Shown: positions 1 to 6,918 of the stretch, piece by piece | Layout of the letters: each line of letters opens with the position of its first letter | How positions within the stretch are numbered: position 1 is the stretch's first letter | Origin: JBMYYE01 sp049609065 | GTDB taxonomy: Bacteria > Pseudomonadota > Alphaproteobacteria > Rhodobacterales > Rhodobacteraceae | DNA: 14,724 nt | Direction: 5' to 3' | Assembly (NCBI GenBank): GCA_049609065.1 | Contig: JBMYYE010000060.1 | Location: 1-14,724 of the forward strand | The notes under the pieces: generated by a model | Told to the model about the DNA's origin: nothing | The model's database searches: none | The model's input: only the letters and a program-made list of their open reading frames with translations | Position numbers and translations under genes: made by a program

Positions 1-4
1 TTTA

Positions 5-36
5 GAAAAATAGGGCGATTTTTGATAAAACCGCCC
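5..36 (-). terminator. Rho-independent terminator of trxB
   Basis: Read on the minus strand, positions 36 to 27 pair with 22 to 13 in a 10-bp stem (GGGCGGTTTT with AAAATCGCCC, including one G-U pair) closed by a 4-base loop. A U-rich run follows at about 12 to 5. It lies 25 bases past the trxB stop codon. On the plus strand the same hairpin has one A-C mismatch and no clear T run, so it serves the minus strand. Confidence 0.85.
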
Positions 37-60
37 GTTATTTGCAACACTAGGCTTGGT

Positions 61-1002
61 TTATTCGTCTTTTGCTAAAAAACGTTCCGCTTCGAGTGCG
101 GCCATGCAGCCCATGCCGGCACTTGTGACGGCCTGGCGGTATTTGTGGTCTGTTAGGTCACCTGCGGCGAACACACCTGGGATGGAGGTTTCGGTCGAAT
201 CAGGCTTTGTTACGACATAGCCCCCCATATGCGTTTCGAGCGTCTCTTTGACCAGTTCATTTGCCGGTGCATGGCCGATTGCAACAAATACACCTGTGCA
301 TGGCACGATGCTTTCTTCGCCCGTTTGCGTGTGCTTAACCTTCACGCCTGTTACGCCTTTGGGGTTGTCATCGCCTAAAACCTCAACCATTTCGTGGTTC
401 CAAAGGGGGCTGATTTTTTCATTCTTATGAAGGCGATCTTCGAGAATTTTCTCAGAGCGCAATGTATCACGGCGATGAATGAGCGTCACTTTGGATGCAA
501 AATTGGTGAGGAATAGGGCCTCTTCGACCGCGGTATTGCCGCCACCGATCACAACGATTTCCTGACCGCGGTAGAAAAAACCGTCACAGGTTGCGCAGGC
601 CGAAACGCCAAAGCCTTTGAAGGCCTCTTCACTTTCAAGCCCGAGCCATTTGGCCCGTGCGCCCGTGGCCAAAATAATCGCATCCGCCGTATAAACCGTA
701 CCGCTATCAGAATTTGCCGTGAACGGGCGCTTTGATAGGTCGAGATCCGTAATCAAGTCGGAAATGATTTCTGTGCCCATGGCGCGCGCGTGGCTTTCCA
801 TGTTGACCATGAGATCGGGACCTTGGATTTCGGTGTGCCCTGGCCAGTTTTCGACTTCGGTGGTTGTGGTCAATTGTCCACCTGGTTCCATGCCTTGTAC
901 CAAAATCGGATTGAGCATAGCGCGAGATCCATAGACCCCCGCCGTATAGCCCGCAGGTCCAGACCCAATAATAAGAAGCTTTGTGTGACGTGTATCGGCC
1001 AT
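61..1002 (-). CDS. trxB: Thioredoxin-disulfide reductase
   Basis: This is a 313-residue FAD- and NADPH-dependent flavoenzyme that reduces thioredoxin in the cytoplasm; the length is normal for the low-molecular-weight class. Visible motifs in order are the FAD-binding GSGPAGYTAG near residue 13, the redox-active CATC at 136-139, the NADPH-binding GGGNTAVEEA at about 153-162 followed by HRR at 176-178, and the C-terminal FAD-binding GVFAAGDL at about 276-283. The reading frame stays open 22 codons further upstream, but the ATG at 1002 is preferred. It begins MADTRHTKLLIIG, has AAAGGA at a proper distance, and puts the flavin motif where the family has it. The gene is monocistronic, ends at its own terminator, and diverges from the Lrp/AsnC gene. 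I found no convincing -35/-10 pair for it. Confidence 0.97.
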   Translation of the reverse strand: MADTRHTKLLIIGSGPAGYTAGVYGSRAMLNPILVQGMEPGGQLTTTTEVENWPGHTEIQGPDLMVNMESHARAMGTEIISDLITDLDLSKRPFTANSDSGTVYTADAIILATGARAKWLGLESEEAFKGFGVSACATCDGFFYRGQEIVVIGGGNTAVEEALFLTNFASKVTLIHRRDTLRSEKILEDRLHKNEKISPLWNHEMVEVLGDDNPKGVTGVKVKHTQTGEESIVPCTGVFVAIGHAPANELVKETLETHMGGYVVTKPDSTETSIPGVFAAGDLTDHKYRQAVTSAGMGCMAALEAERFLAKDE

Positions 1003-1140
1003 GGTGGTTCCTTTATTCTTACCCAAAATGGGATCGTTTCTTTTCATATATGGCGCATTCTTCCGCAAATAAAGCCCAGAGAGGAAATCAACCTTGCGTG
1101 ATTGAAATGAGTCAGATACTTACCCGTTTGTGAAATATTA

Positions 1141-1169
1141 TTGCGCTTCGCTGGGGATTTGCCTAAAAT
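1141..1169 (+). promoter_or_regulatory. Sigma-70-type promoter of the Lrp/AsnC gene
   Basis: TTGCGC (1141-1146) and TAAAAT (1164-1169) are separated by exactly 17 bases. The -10 matches consensus at five of six positions. Transcription would start near 1176 and give a leader of about 27 bases with AAGGAG at 1190-1195. The same TTGCGC -35 is seen in front of carB. A weaker alternative, TTGCGT-17-TACTTA, lies about 45 bases upstream. Confidence 0.6.
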
Positions 1170-1202
1170 CGCGAAAACAGGGTCGTTTCAAGGAGAAACA
1201 AA

Positions 1203-1703
1203 ATGCCAATGTCAAAACTCGATCCCATCGACCGAAAAATTTTGGCAGAATTGCAGGCGGATGGCCGCATGACCAATGTGGAGCTCGCTAAGCGCATTGG
1301 GATTTCTGCGCCGCCTTGTTTGCGGCGTGTGCGCACGCTCGAAGAGAACGGCTATATCAAAGGCTATCATGCGGATGTAAATGCGCGCGAATTGGGTTTT
1401 GAGGTTCAAGTTTTTGCGATGGTTGGCCTCGAAAGCCAAGCAGAGCGCGACCTCACCGCATTCGAAGCGCAATGCAATGCATGGCCATTGGTTCGGGAAT
1501 GTCACATGCTGAACGGTGAAGTGGATTTTTTACTGAAATGCGTCGCGCCAGATCTATCAACATTTCAAAATTTCCTGACGGAAGATCTTTTGACGTTTGA
1601 CAATGTAGCCTCCGTGAAAACCTCTTTGGTGATCCGGGGTGCAAAAGATGAACCAGGTGTTCCTTTTGAAGTCTTAGAAAAGCGCCTTTCCAAAGACGCC
1701 TAG
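1203..1703 (+). CDS. lrp: Lrp/AsnC family transcriptional regulator
   Basis: This 166-residue DNA-binding regulator of the feast/famine family probably senses an amino acid. The N-terminal helix-turn-helix covers about residues 8-60: LDPIDRKILAELQ, then NVELAKRIGIS, then the recognition helix around PPCLRRVRTLEENGYI. The C-terminal ligand-binding (RAM) domain covers about 67-147 and contains the GEVDFLLK strand at 105-112. Length and order match classical Lrp. AAGGAG (1190-1195) sits 7 bases before the ATG at 1203 and supports this start over the ATG two codons later. Its divergent placement next to trxB is the same as in Escherichia coli, where lrp also diverges from trxB; this favours Lrp itself, but alphaproteobacteria carry many paralogues. 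The specific target genes cannot be told from the sequence. Confidence 0.9.
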   Translation: MPMSKLDPIDRKILAELQADGRMTNVELAKRIGISAPPCLRRVRTLEENGYIKGYHADVNARELGFEVQVFAMVGLESQAERDLTAFEAQCNAWPLVRECHMLNGEVDFLLKCVAPDLSTFQNFLTEDLLTFDNVASVKTSLVIRGAKDEPGVPFEVLEKRLSKDA

Positions 1704-1730
1704 GTGTTGGACTTAGGCGGCCGTTTTTTT
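1697..1730 (+). terminator. Possible terminator of the Lrp/AsnC gene
   Basis: CGCCTAGG (1697-1704) pairs with CTTAGGCG (1712-1719), 8 bp with one G-U pair, around a 7-base loop. A run of seven T residues follows at 1724-1730. The stem begins inside the last codons of the regulator gene. The T run is four bases away from the stem, which weakens the call. It overlaps the end of the convergent small gene at 1713-1835. Confidence 0.5.
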
Positions 1731-1835
1731 ATAGGTCTCGGACATTTTCCGGAGACGCTCTTCCCACGGTGTTTCAAACTTAGCTGACTTAGATTTTGTG
1801 ACAATCCAGTGCATCCAGCGGCTTTTCTGTTTCAT
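1713..1835 (-). CDS. Small basic 40-residue protein, function unknown
   Basis: I do not recognise this protein. It begins MKQKSRWMHWIVTKSKSAKF and continues with ETPWEERLRK and then MSETYKKTAA, followed by TAA. It is strongly basic (about eleven Lys or Arg) and has three Trp residues, two of them in the first ten residues. It has no obvious signal peptide or long hydrophobic segment. AAGGA lies about 8 bases before the ATG on the minus strand, which is good support for translation. The gene fits neatly between the Lrp/AsnC gene (convergent, stop codons 9 bases apart) and pgeF (upstream on the same strand, 107 bases away), and its end overlaps the regulator's probable terminator. It could be a conserved small protein of the order or a chance frame; the ribosome-binding site and position favour a real gene. 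Confidence 0.6.
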   Translation of the reverse strand: MKQKSRWMHWIVTKSKSAKFETPWEERLRKMSETYKKTAA

Positions 1836-1842
1836 GAGTTTA

Positions 1843-1887
1843 TCCTTATCCGCCACGTGAGTGAGGCTGGTTCAGTTGCGATAAGGA
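1843..1887 (-). promoter_or_regulatory. Inverted repeat that could hide the RBS of the small gene
   Basis: On the minus strand TCCTTATC (1887-1880) is complementary over 8 bp to GATAAGGA (1850-1843), with 29 bases between them. The downstream arm contains the AAGGA ribosome-binding site of the 40-residue gene, so folding of the leader could block its translation. The large loop makes the stem modest on its own, and no function is shown. Confidence 0.3.
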
Positions 1888-1942
1888 AAATGTGACAGGC
1901 AATTGGGGCGTGAATTGGGCAATTTCGAGTGGATAATTTGAT

Positions 1943-2698
1943 TTATGTGCGGATAACGGAAATCAGGCGGCCGTAATCTGACGTGCCAGTTTTGGTTGAT
2001 CTGCGATAGGAAAAGAATCGCTCTTCATCTTGTAAGGTACAGTGTTGGCACCAATTCGCATGTTGAATGCCTGCGGCTTTGAGCCGCGAAAGCCCAAACC
2101 CAGGTAAGTCAAAGAGATAGCGATCTCCTGTTCCTTTTGTGAAAAAGCTGCCATGATCTGTGGCCTTTTCCATAAAGGCATCGCGAAAATCTGGACCAAC
2201 TTCGTAGGCTGTTTGGCTGATGCATGGGCCAATTGTTGCGTGGATGCTGTCGCGTTTTGCACCGAGGGCGAGCATCGCCTCAACCGTGTTTTCTAATACA
2301 CCTGCGATTGCACCTTTCCAGCCTGCATGGGCCGCGCCAATCACGCCCGTTTGGGGGTCGTGAAATAAAACGGGCTGACAATCGGCCGTGAGGATCCCAA
2401 GGGCAATGCCCGCGGTGTTTGTCACCATGGCATCCGCCTTGGGGGGGGCATGAAAAGGGGTGGTGACCGTGACCACATCTGCGGAATGGTATTGATGAAC
2501 GGTGACCAAATTTTGCGGCGCGACATCCATATATGCTGCAACTTTCGCGCGGTTTTGTGTCACGGCGAAATGGGTGTCATCAGACCCATACCCACAATTT
2601 AGACCCTGATGAATGCCATCTGACACGCCGCCAAGACGGGTGAAAAACCCGTGTGGCGTGGCTTTAAGAAGGTCGGATGTGATCGGGTGGAGTGTCAT
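1943..2698 (-). CDS. pgeF: PgeF/YfiH family protein (laccase domain, peptidoglycan editing factor)
   Basis: This 251-residue member of the multicopper polyphenol oxidase/LACC1 family has the usual length. Family members have been described both as purine nucleoside-metabolising enzymes and, in enterobacteria, as a factor that removes misincorporated residues from peptidoglycan precursors. The metal-site pattern is complete: HQYH at 68-71, TADCQPV with Cys107, HAGWKG with His124, then GPCIS at 157-161. The N-terminus HGFFTRLGGVS at about 16-26 is typical. It is the last gene of a minus-strand operon after lgt and the methyltransferase, with three bases between the methyltransferase stop and this ATG, so the two are probably translationally coupled. 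The coding strand carries a run of eight C at 2441-2448 in the codons for Ala-Pro-Pro; the frame is intact. No clear terminator follows. Confidence 0.92.
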   Translation of the reverse strand: MTLHPITSDLLKATPHGFFTRLGGVSDGIHQGLNCGYGSDDTHFAVTQNRAKVAAYMDVAPQNLVTVHQYHSADVVTVTTPFHAPPKADAMVTNTAGIALGILTADCQPVLFHDPQTGVIGAAHAGWKGAIAGVLENTVEAMLALGAKRDSIHATIGPCISQTAYEVGPDFRDAFMEKATDHGSFFTKGTGDRYLFDLPGFGLSRLKAAGIQHANWCQHCTLQDEERFFSYRRSTKTGTSDYGRLISVIRT

Positions 2699-2701
2699 AT
2701 C

Positions 2702-3808
2702 TTAAACGCCTGCTGTGGGTGGGATATCGGGCGCGCTTTGGGCGCGCGTTTCAAGGCCAGGGATCATCGGCTGATCTGCGGGTGTTGCGCCAATCACTTT
2801 GAAAAGCGCGCCCATTTCACTCGGGTGGCATAAACGGTGATGGGCCTTGATATGCGCCTCAAGCGCCTCCTCCGTGAGGTTTTTGGCCAATGCCTGCGCT
2901 CGCGCCGTAATACCAAGCCGTTCGAGGAAAACACCTTGGGGGGTGATCAGGCTCACATTGAGTTTATGGGACGAAAGCGCGCCATGGAGGGGCTCAAAAT
3001 CCACATGCGCCGTTATGTCTGCGTTACCGGGATCATCGAGAATATCTGAAAAACTATGGGATTTTAGCGCTTGGAGCGTATCGCCTTGGCTTCGCCAATC
3101 GCCATAATCGAGCGCCAAAAAGGCCCCGCCATAGGTGGCAATGTGATGGGCAATGTGATCGGTGATGCCTGTCGCCATGGGGCAAACCTCAATCAGATCG
3201 CCCTCTTTTGTATCGCTCAATCGGTGCGAGAGCATATCGGGCGCACGAGCGGGTGCAAGACCAAGAATGAGGGCACCATCGTCTTCACTCACCACGCGTT
3301 CGTGCCAATGCTCCCCTTTGCGCAGGAATTGTCGAATGGGCAGCGCGTCAAAAAACTCATTGGCAATTACAAAGCATGGAAGTTGTGGGAGGTCTTGTGC
3401 CGTATCATGCCAAATGGGCGTAGCACCGATTGTGTCCACTTGTTTTTGGCGTAGCACAGCGGAGGCTTCCACAAGGTGGATTTCGGCGGCGCCAAATCCT
3501 GCAACACTGCGTGTGGCTCGTAAGATGTCTGTCATCAATGTGCCACGCCCCGGCCCAAGTTCCACGAGGGCAAACCGCGCAGGTGCGCCTTGGTCCATCC
3601 ATGTTTGTGCGAGCGCGAGCCCGATCATTTCGCCAAACATTTGTGAAATTTCAGGGGCTGTTGTGAAATCACCCGCTGAGCCAAACGGATCACGGGTTGC
3701 GTAATACCCATGTTCAGGATGCAAGAGGGCCTCCAGCATATAGGCATCAAGCCCCATAGGGCCAAATTGACGAATTCGAGTGAGGAGGATCTCTTTAAGT
3801 GCGGACAT
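2702..3808 (-). CDS. SAM-dependent methyltransferase, NDUFAF7/MidA family
   Basis: This 368-residue class I methyltransferase (the DUF185 or Methyltransf_28 family) is homologous to the mitochondrial complex I assembly factor NDUFAF7, which dimethylates an arginine of the 49-kDa subunit. A similar role towards the NuoD subunit of bacterial complex I is an inference. Family hallmarks are all present: HPEHGYYATRDPFGSAGDFT at about 30-49, TAPEISQMFGE at 50-60, the SAM-binding ELGPGRGTLM at 83-92, and ANEFFDALPIRQ at 149-160. It is the middle gene of the lgt operon. Its start overlaps the end of lgt by 14 bases, and its stop is three bases before pgeF. This order is common in alphaproteobacteria as far as I recall. 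Nothing suggests truncation. Confidence 0.9.
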   Translation of the reverse strand: MSALKEILLTRIRQFGPMGLDAYMLEALLHPEHGYYATRDPFGSAGDFTTAPEISQMFGEMIGLALAQTWMDQGAPARFALVELGPGRGTLMTDILRATRSVAGFGAAEIHLVEASAVLRQKQVDTIGATPIWHDTAQDLPQLPCFVIANEFFDALPIRQFLRKGEHWHERVVSEDDGALILGLAPARAPDMLSHRLSDTKEGDLIEVCPMATGITDHIAHHIATYGGAFLALDYGDWRSQGDTLQALKSHSFSDILDDPGNADITAHVDFEPLHGALSSHKLNVSLITPQGVFLERLGITARAQALAKNLTEEALEAHIKAHHRLCHPSEMGALFKVIGATPADQPMIPGLETRAQSAPDIPPTAGV

Positions 3809-4679
3809 CGGGTTTCGCCTTTAAGATGAAATAAATGCCAATCAAGATCATGGGTAAGGATAGGATTTGCCCCATGGTTAGTCCGATCATGCCATCCCCC
3901 AGAACAAATCCAAGCGGGTTGTCCAGCGTCACGAACTGTGCGTCGGGCTGGCGGAAATATTCAACGCAAAACCGCGATAGCCCATAGCCTGCGATAAACA
4001 CCCCAAGAAGTTTTCCAGCCCGTTTCAAGGCATCGGTGCGCAGCGCAAGCGCCCAAAGAATGATCGCAAGAAGAAGCCCTTCTAGAGCGGCTTCGTAAAG
4101 TTGTGACGGGTGACGTGCACAGGCTTCGAACCCCGTACAAAGGGCGGCATCAGATGGGAAAATCACACCAAAAGCGGCTTCTGTCGGGCGGCCCCATAAT
4201 TCGCCATTGATGAAATTTGCAAGGCGCCCGAAGAAAAGCCCAGAAGGTGTTGCAAGCGCCATGAGGTCCCCCATGGATTTCATCGGGATCTTGTGTTTTT
4301 GGCAATATACAAGCGCGCCAATCACCACACCTAAGAATCCCCCATGAAAGGACATGCCGCCTTGCCAAATTTGCAAAATTTCACTTGGGTTGGCGAGGTA
4401 ATAGGCGGGCTGATAGAACATCACATAGCCAAGGCGGCCGCCAAATATCACACCCAAAATGACCCAAGTCATGAAATCATCGAGCCCCTCTTTGTCGATG
4501 GGCGCGCTGTTTTGCGGCCAAAGGGTCACGCGGTTTGCCAAGAAAACGGCGGATTTCCACGCCAAAATAAGACCCGCGATATAGGCCAACGCATACCAAC
4601 GAAGCGCAAATTCAAAACCACCCAACTGGATTGAGAAAATCTCAGGGCTGATATTTGGAAAGGGGATCGCATAAATCAT
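3795..4679 (-). CDS. lgt: Prolipoprotein diacylglyceryl transferase
   Basis: This 294-residue integral inner-membrane enzyme moves diacylglycerol from phosphatidylglycerol onto the lipobox cysteine of prolipoproteins, the first step of lipoprotein maturation. Several hydrophobic segments are visible, the first at about 25-45 and the last at about 270-287. The Lgt signature GRLANFINGELWGR is at 151-164, with HGGF at 112-115, RHPSQLYEA at 189-197 and YFRQPD at 241-246, corresponding to the essential His and Arg regions of the Escherichia coli enzyme. The frame is open for 86 more codons upstream, but those run through the divergent promoter region and the neighbouring gene. The ATG at 4679 has AAGGA just upstream and fits the family N-terminus. 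It is the first gene of the operon lgt, methyltransferase, pgeF. Confidence 0.96.
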   Translation of the reverse strand: MIYAIPFPNISPEIFSIQLGGFEFALRWYALAYIAGLILAWKSAVFLANRVTLWPQNSAPIDKEGLDDFMTWVILGVIFGGRLGYVMFYQPAYYLANPSEILQIWQGGMSFHGGFLGVVIGALVYCQKHKIPMKSMGDLMALATPSGLFFGRLANFINGELWGRPTEAAFGVIFPSDAALCTGFEACARHPSQLYEAALEGLLLAIILWALALRTDALKRAGKLLGVFIAGYGLSRFCVEYFRQPDAQFVTLDNPLGFVLGDGMIGLTMGQILSLPMILIGIYFILKAKPDVRT

Positions 4680-4699
4680 GGGCGTTTCCTTGTTGATAC

Positions 4700-4730
4700 T
4701 TGTGATTTTCCTACGCTGCCCCCATATAAG
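4700..4730 (+). promoter_or_regulatory. Weak candidate promoter of the ubiK-like gene
   Basis: TTGTGA (4700-4705) is followed by CATATA (4723-4728) at 17 bases or TATAAG (4725-4730) at 19 bases. It overlaps the candidate lgt promoter on the other strand, so the two polymerases would compete for the same 40 bases. Support is only from spacing and consensus. Confidence 0.3.
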
Positions 4731-4736
4731 GGTCAA
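4708..4736 (-). promoter_or_regulatory. Candidate promoter of the lgt operon
   Basis: On the minus strand TTGACC (4736-4731) and TAGGAA (4713-4708) are 17 bases apart, giving a leader of about 20 bases before the lgt start at 4679. The -35 is good and the -10 is moderate. Confidence 0.45.
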
Positions 4737-4757
4737 ACGAATAGTTACGAGGGCGCC

Positions 4758-5000
4758 ATGCAAAGCCGCAACAAATTTTTCGAAGACATGTCTCAGGTGA
4801 TGACCAATGCAATGGGTGTGGCCCAAGGTGCAAAGGATGAAGCCGAAACCGCAGCCAAAGGATTCATGGACCGCTGGCTGGCGGATCGCGATTTTGTCAC
4901 GCGCGAAGAATTCGAGGCAGTGCGATTGATGGCCCAAAAAGCGCGTGAAGAAAACGAAGCGCTAAAAGCGCGCCTAGAGACGCTAGAGGCAAAAAAATAG
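4758..5000 (+). CDS. ubiK: UbiK/BMFP-family accessory factor
   Basis: This 80-residue member of the DUF526/YqiC family. In Escherichia coli UbiK is an accessory factor for aerobic ubiquinone synthesis that binds the lipid-carrier protein UbiJ, and relatives in other bacteria show membrane-fusogenic activity. The N-terminal half (about 1-45) is an amphipathic, Ala-rich helix region. The C-terminal half (about 46-79) begins with TREEFEAVRLMAQKAREE and is an evident coiled coil with repeated Leu and Glu, as in the family. GAGGG at 4749-4753 precedes the ATG. The gene diverges from lgt and is followed at once by a strong terminator, so it is probably transcribed alone. Its last codons contain a run of seven A. 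The family assignment rests on size, architecture and the TREEFE start of the coiled coil; the ubiquinone role here is inferred. Confidence 0.8.
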   Translation: MQSRNKFFEDMSQVMTNAMGVAQGAKDEAETAAKGFMDRWLADRDFVTREEFEAVRLMAQKAREENEALKARLETLEAKK

Positions 5001-5006
5001 CCTGTA

Positions 5007-5028
5007 TTTGTTAAGCTTTATTAACAAA
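5007..5028. repeat. AT-rich inverted repeat
   Basis: TTTGTTAA (5007-5014) and TTAACAAA (5021-5028) are perfectly complementary around GCTTTA. It lies between the ubiK-like stop codon and the terminator at 5037, and could be an operator or simply an extra hairpin at the transcript end. No T run follows it. Confidence 0.35.
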
Positions 5029-5036
5029 ACATTTCG

Positions 5037-5072
5037 AAGCTGTGCATAACTGCGCAGCTTTTTGTATTTTTT
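5037..5072 (+). terminator. Rho-independent terminator of the ubiK-like gene
   Basis: AAGCTGTGC (5037-5045) pairs with GCGCAGCTT (5052-5060), 9 bp with one G-U pair, around the 6-base loop ATAACT. A T-rich tract runs to 5072. It starts 36 bases past the stop codon. Confidence 0.8.
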
Positions 5073-5233
5073 GGGGATAACTCATCAAATTGGAGTGAAT
5101 TTATAAATTTTATCTTTACAGATACTGTCTTTGTCACCACCATATCTTGTAAGGGCGACCAGTCTGGCCACTCTATATGGTTAATTCTGGCATGCCTTGT
5201 TACATATGAAGCAATATATACAAGAGGTGAAAC

Positions 5234-5737
5234 ATGGCTATCGCAGAAGATTATATGTTTTCGGATGACCCCCATCCAATCGATCTCGTTGAAAATATAG
5301 CAGAATATAAAGACTGGGATTTTGATCGCATCGCGGATAATCAAATTTCCATGCTGGTCGAAGGCCAATGGCGCAGCTACACGCTGACGCTTGCGTTTTC
5401 GCCGCATGAAGGTCTGCTTAAATTGGTGGCAACTTATGAGCTAGACCCACCAAAAGAAGCCGAACCACGTATCTATGAAACGCTGAATGCGGCGAATGAT
5501 ATGATGTGGACAGGCGCGTTTAATTATTGGAAGGCCCAAAAACTTATGGTCTATCGCTATGGGTTGATGCTCAACGATGATTATGAGGCCACGTCAGATC
5601 AGGTTGAAAGCATGATTTCCACGGCCATCACGGCGTGTGAGCGGTTTTATCCCGCGCTTCAGCTGACGGCTTGGGCGGATTATTCTGTCGAAGATGCCAT
5701 GAAAATAGCGATTGATAAGACCTACGGCCGCGCATAA
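5234..5737 (+). CDS. YbjN domain-containing protein
   Basis: This 167-residue soluble acidic protein resembles the YbjN family (a fold related to type III secretion chaperones). YbjN of Escherichia coli affects motility and stress tolerance, but no biochemical activity is settled, and homologues are sometimes mislabelled diacylglyceryl transferase. Visible features are an N-terminal segment DPHPIDLVENIAEYKDWDFD, a beta-rich centre with WRSYTLTLAFSPHEGLLKL at about 47-65, then alternating helices with YETLNAANDMMWTGAFNYW, and a C-terminal helix CERFYPALQLTAW. There is no signal peptide or membrane segment. AGAGGTG lies just before the ATG. It is 30 bases upstream of proC on the same strand and probably starts that operon; the 230 bases in front hold the previous terminator and no promoter that I would defend. 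Confidence 0.75.
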   Translation: MAIAEDYMFSDDPHPIDLVENIAEYKDWDFDRIADNQISMLVEGQWRSYTLTLAFSPHEGLLKLVATYELDPPKEAEPRIYETLNAANDMMWTGAFNYWKAQKLMVYRYGLMLNDDYEATSDQVESMISTAITACERFYPALQLTAWADYSVEDAMKIAIDKTYGRA

Positions 5738-5767
5738 CGTCTTCCTAAATATGGGAAAGGCGATCAG

Positions 5768-6583
5768 ATGAATATGTCAGATATCGAAGCACGCGGGCTT
5801 GTTTTGCTCGGCTGCGGGAAAATGGGTTCTGCGATGCTGGAAGGCTGGCTTGGTCAAGGGCTCCCTGCCACATCCGTCTGGGTCCAAGATCCGTTTCCAT
5901 CCGAGTGGCTTTCAGGGATTAACGGCCTGCATTTGAATGCGGCCCTTCCTGCTAACCCTGCGATTGTACTGGTCGCGGTTAAACCGCAAATGATGGAAGA
6001 CGCACTTCCTGTTTTGAAATCTTACGGCAATGCGGATACGCTTTTCGTCTCGGTCGCGGCAGGCACCGCCACGGCCTATTACGAAACCGTTCTCGGGGCA
6101 AAGACGCCGATTATTCGCGCCATGCCCAACACACCTGCGGCAATTTCCCAAGGCATCACGGCGATGATTGGCAACGCTTGCGCATCGCCTACACATTTGG
6201 ATTTGGCAGAGGCGCTGCTTTCGGCCGTGGGCGCGGTTGTGCGCCTCGATACCGAATGCCAAATGGATGCGGTAACCGCCGTGTCTGGCTCAGGCCCCGC
6301 ATATGTGTTTCACCTGATTGAAACCATGGCGGCCGCCGGCGAAGCTGAGGGGTTGCCAGCGGGTCTCGCAATGACACTGGCGAAAGCAACGGTCGCAGGT
6401 GCGGGGGCTTTAGCCAAAGCCGCAGATGAAAGCCCATCCCAATTGCGCGTCAATGTCACAAGCCCCGCGGGCACCACGGCTGCCGCCCTTGATGTGTTGA
6501 TGAATGATGTGGATGGCTTTCCGGTGCTTCTTAAGCGTGCTGTCAAAGCGGCTTCGGACCGATCAAAGGAATTGGGCAAATGA
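5768..6583 (+). CDS. proC: Pyrroline-5-carboxylate reductase
   Basis: This 271-residue cytoplasmic enzyme reduces 1-pyrroline-5-carboxylate to L-proline with NAD(P)H, the last step of proline synthesis. The length is standard. The Rossmann fold shows LLGCGKMGSAML at 13-24 and VAVKPQ at 69-74. The catalytic half shows RAMPNTPAAISQG at 117-129, AVSGSGPAYVFHLIE at 171-185 and NVTSPAGTT at 229-237, the family signature. GGGAAAGG ends 7 bases before the ATG at 5768; an ATG two codons later is also possible. The stop codon overlaps the start of the tRNA-binding-domain gene in an ATGA arrangement, so translation of the two is probably coupled. Confidence 0.96.
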   Translation: MNMSDIEARGLVLLGCGKMGSAMLEGWLGQGLPATSVWVQDPFPSEWLSGINGLHLNAALPANPAIVLVAVKPQMMEDALPVLKSYGNADTLFVSVAAGTATAYYETVLGAKTPIIRAMPNTPAAISQGITAMIGNACASPTHLDLAEALLSAVGAVVRLDTECQMDAVTAVSGSGPAYVFHLIETMAAAGEAEGLPAGLAMTLAKATVAGAGALAKAADESPSQLRVNVTSPAGTTAAALDVLMNDVDGFPVLLKRAVKAASDRSKELGK

Positions 6584-6918
6584 CAGAGATAACATTCGAT
6601 GACTTTCTAAAAGTTGATATTCGCGCTGGGCGCGTCATGAAGGCGGAACCTTATCCTGAAGCCCGTCAACCTGCGATCAAATTATGGATCGATTTTGGCG
6701 CTGAGATTGGCGAGAAGAAATCGTCAGCCCAAATCACGACCCATTACGATCCAGACGCCTTGATTGGAAAAATGGTGATGGCTGTGGTCAATTTCCCCCC
6801 GCGCCAAATTGGCAAATTCATGTCAGAGGTCCTCGTCCTTGGGATGCCTGATGATGCGGGCGAAGTGGTGCTTGTGCGCCCTGATAAGGATGTGCCACTT
6901 GGCGGGCGGATGTATTGA
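6580..6918 (+). CDS. csaA: CsaA-like tRNA-binding domain protein
   Basis: This 112-residue protein consists of a single OB-fold tRNA-binding domain of the kind found at the C-terminus of methionyl-tRNA synthetase and as free-standing CsaA, which forms a dimer, binds tRNA and has been reported to have chaperone-like or secretion-related activity. The family start FDDFLKVDIRAGRVMKAEPYPEA is recognisable in two parts (FDDFLKVDIRAGRV, then EPYPEARQPAIKL), followed by KKSSAQITTHY and the VVNFPPRQIGKFMSEVLVLG region. Length matches free-standing CsaA (about 110). It overlaps proC by four bases (ATGA) and the dehydrogenase by one base (TGATG), so it is the middle gene of a coupled set. Its physiological role next to proline synthesis is unknown. 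Confidence 0.88.
   Translation: MTEITFDDFLKVDIRAGRVMKAEPYPEARQPAIKLWIDFGAEIGEKKSSAQITTHYDPDALIGKMVMAVVNFPPRQIGKFMSEVLVLGMPDDAGEVVLVRPDKDVPLGGRMY

Noticed and set aside
3162..3704. 180-codon open frame on the plus strand
   Set aside because: It is antisense to the methyltransferase gene, whose motifs are intact, and is rich in Ser and Arg in the way expected of a shadow frame.
4680..4937. 86-codon N-terminal extension of lgt
   Set aside because: It runs antisense through the ubiK-like gene and its control region and does not resemble Lgt; the ATG at 4679 has a good ribosome-binding site.
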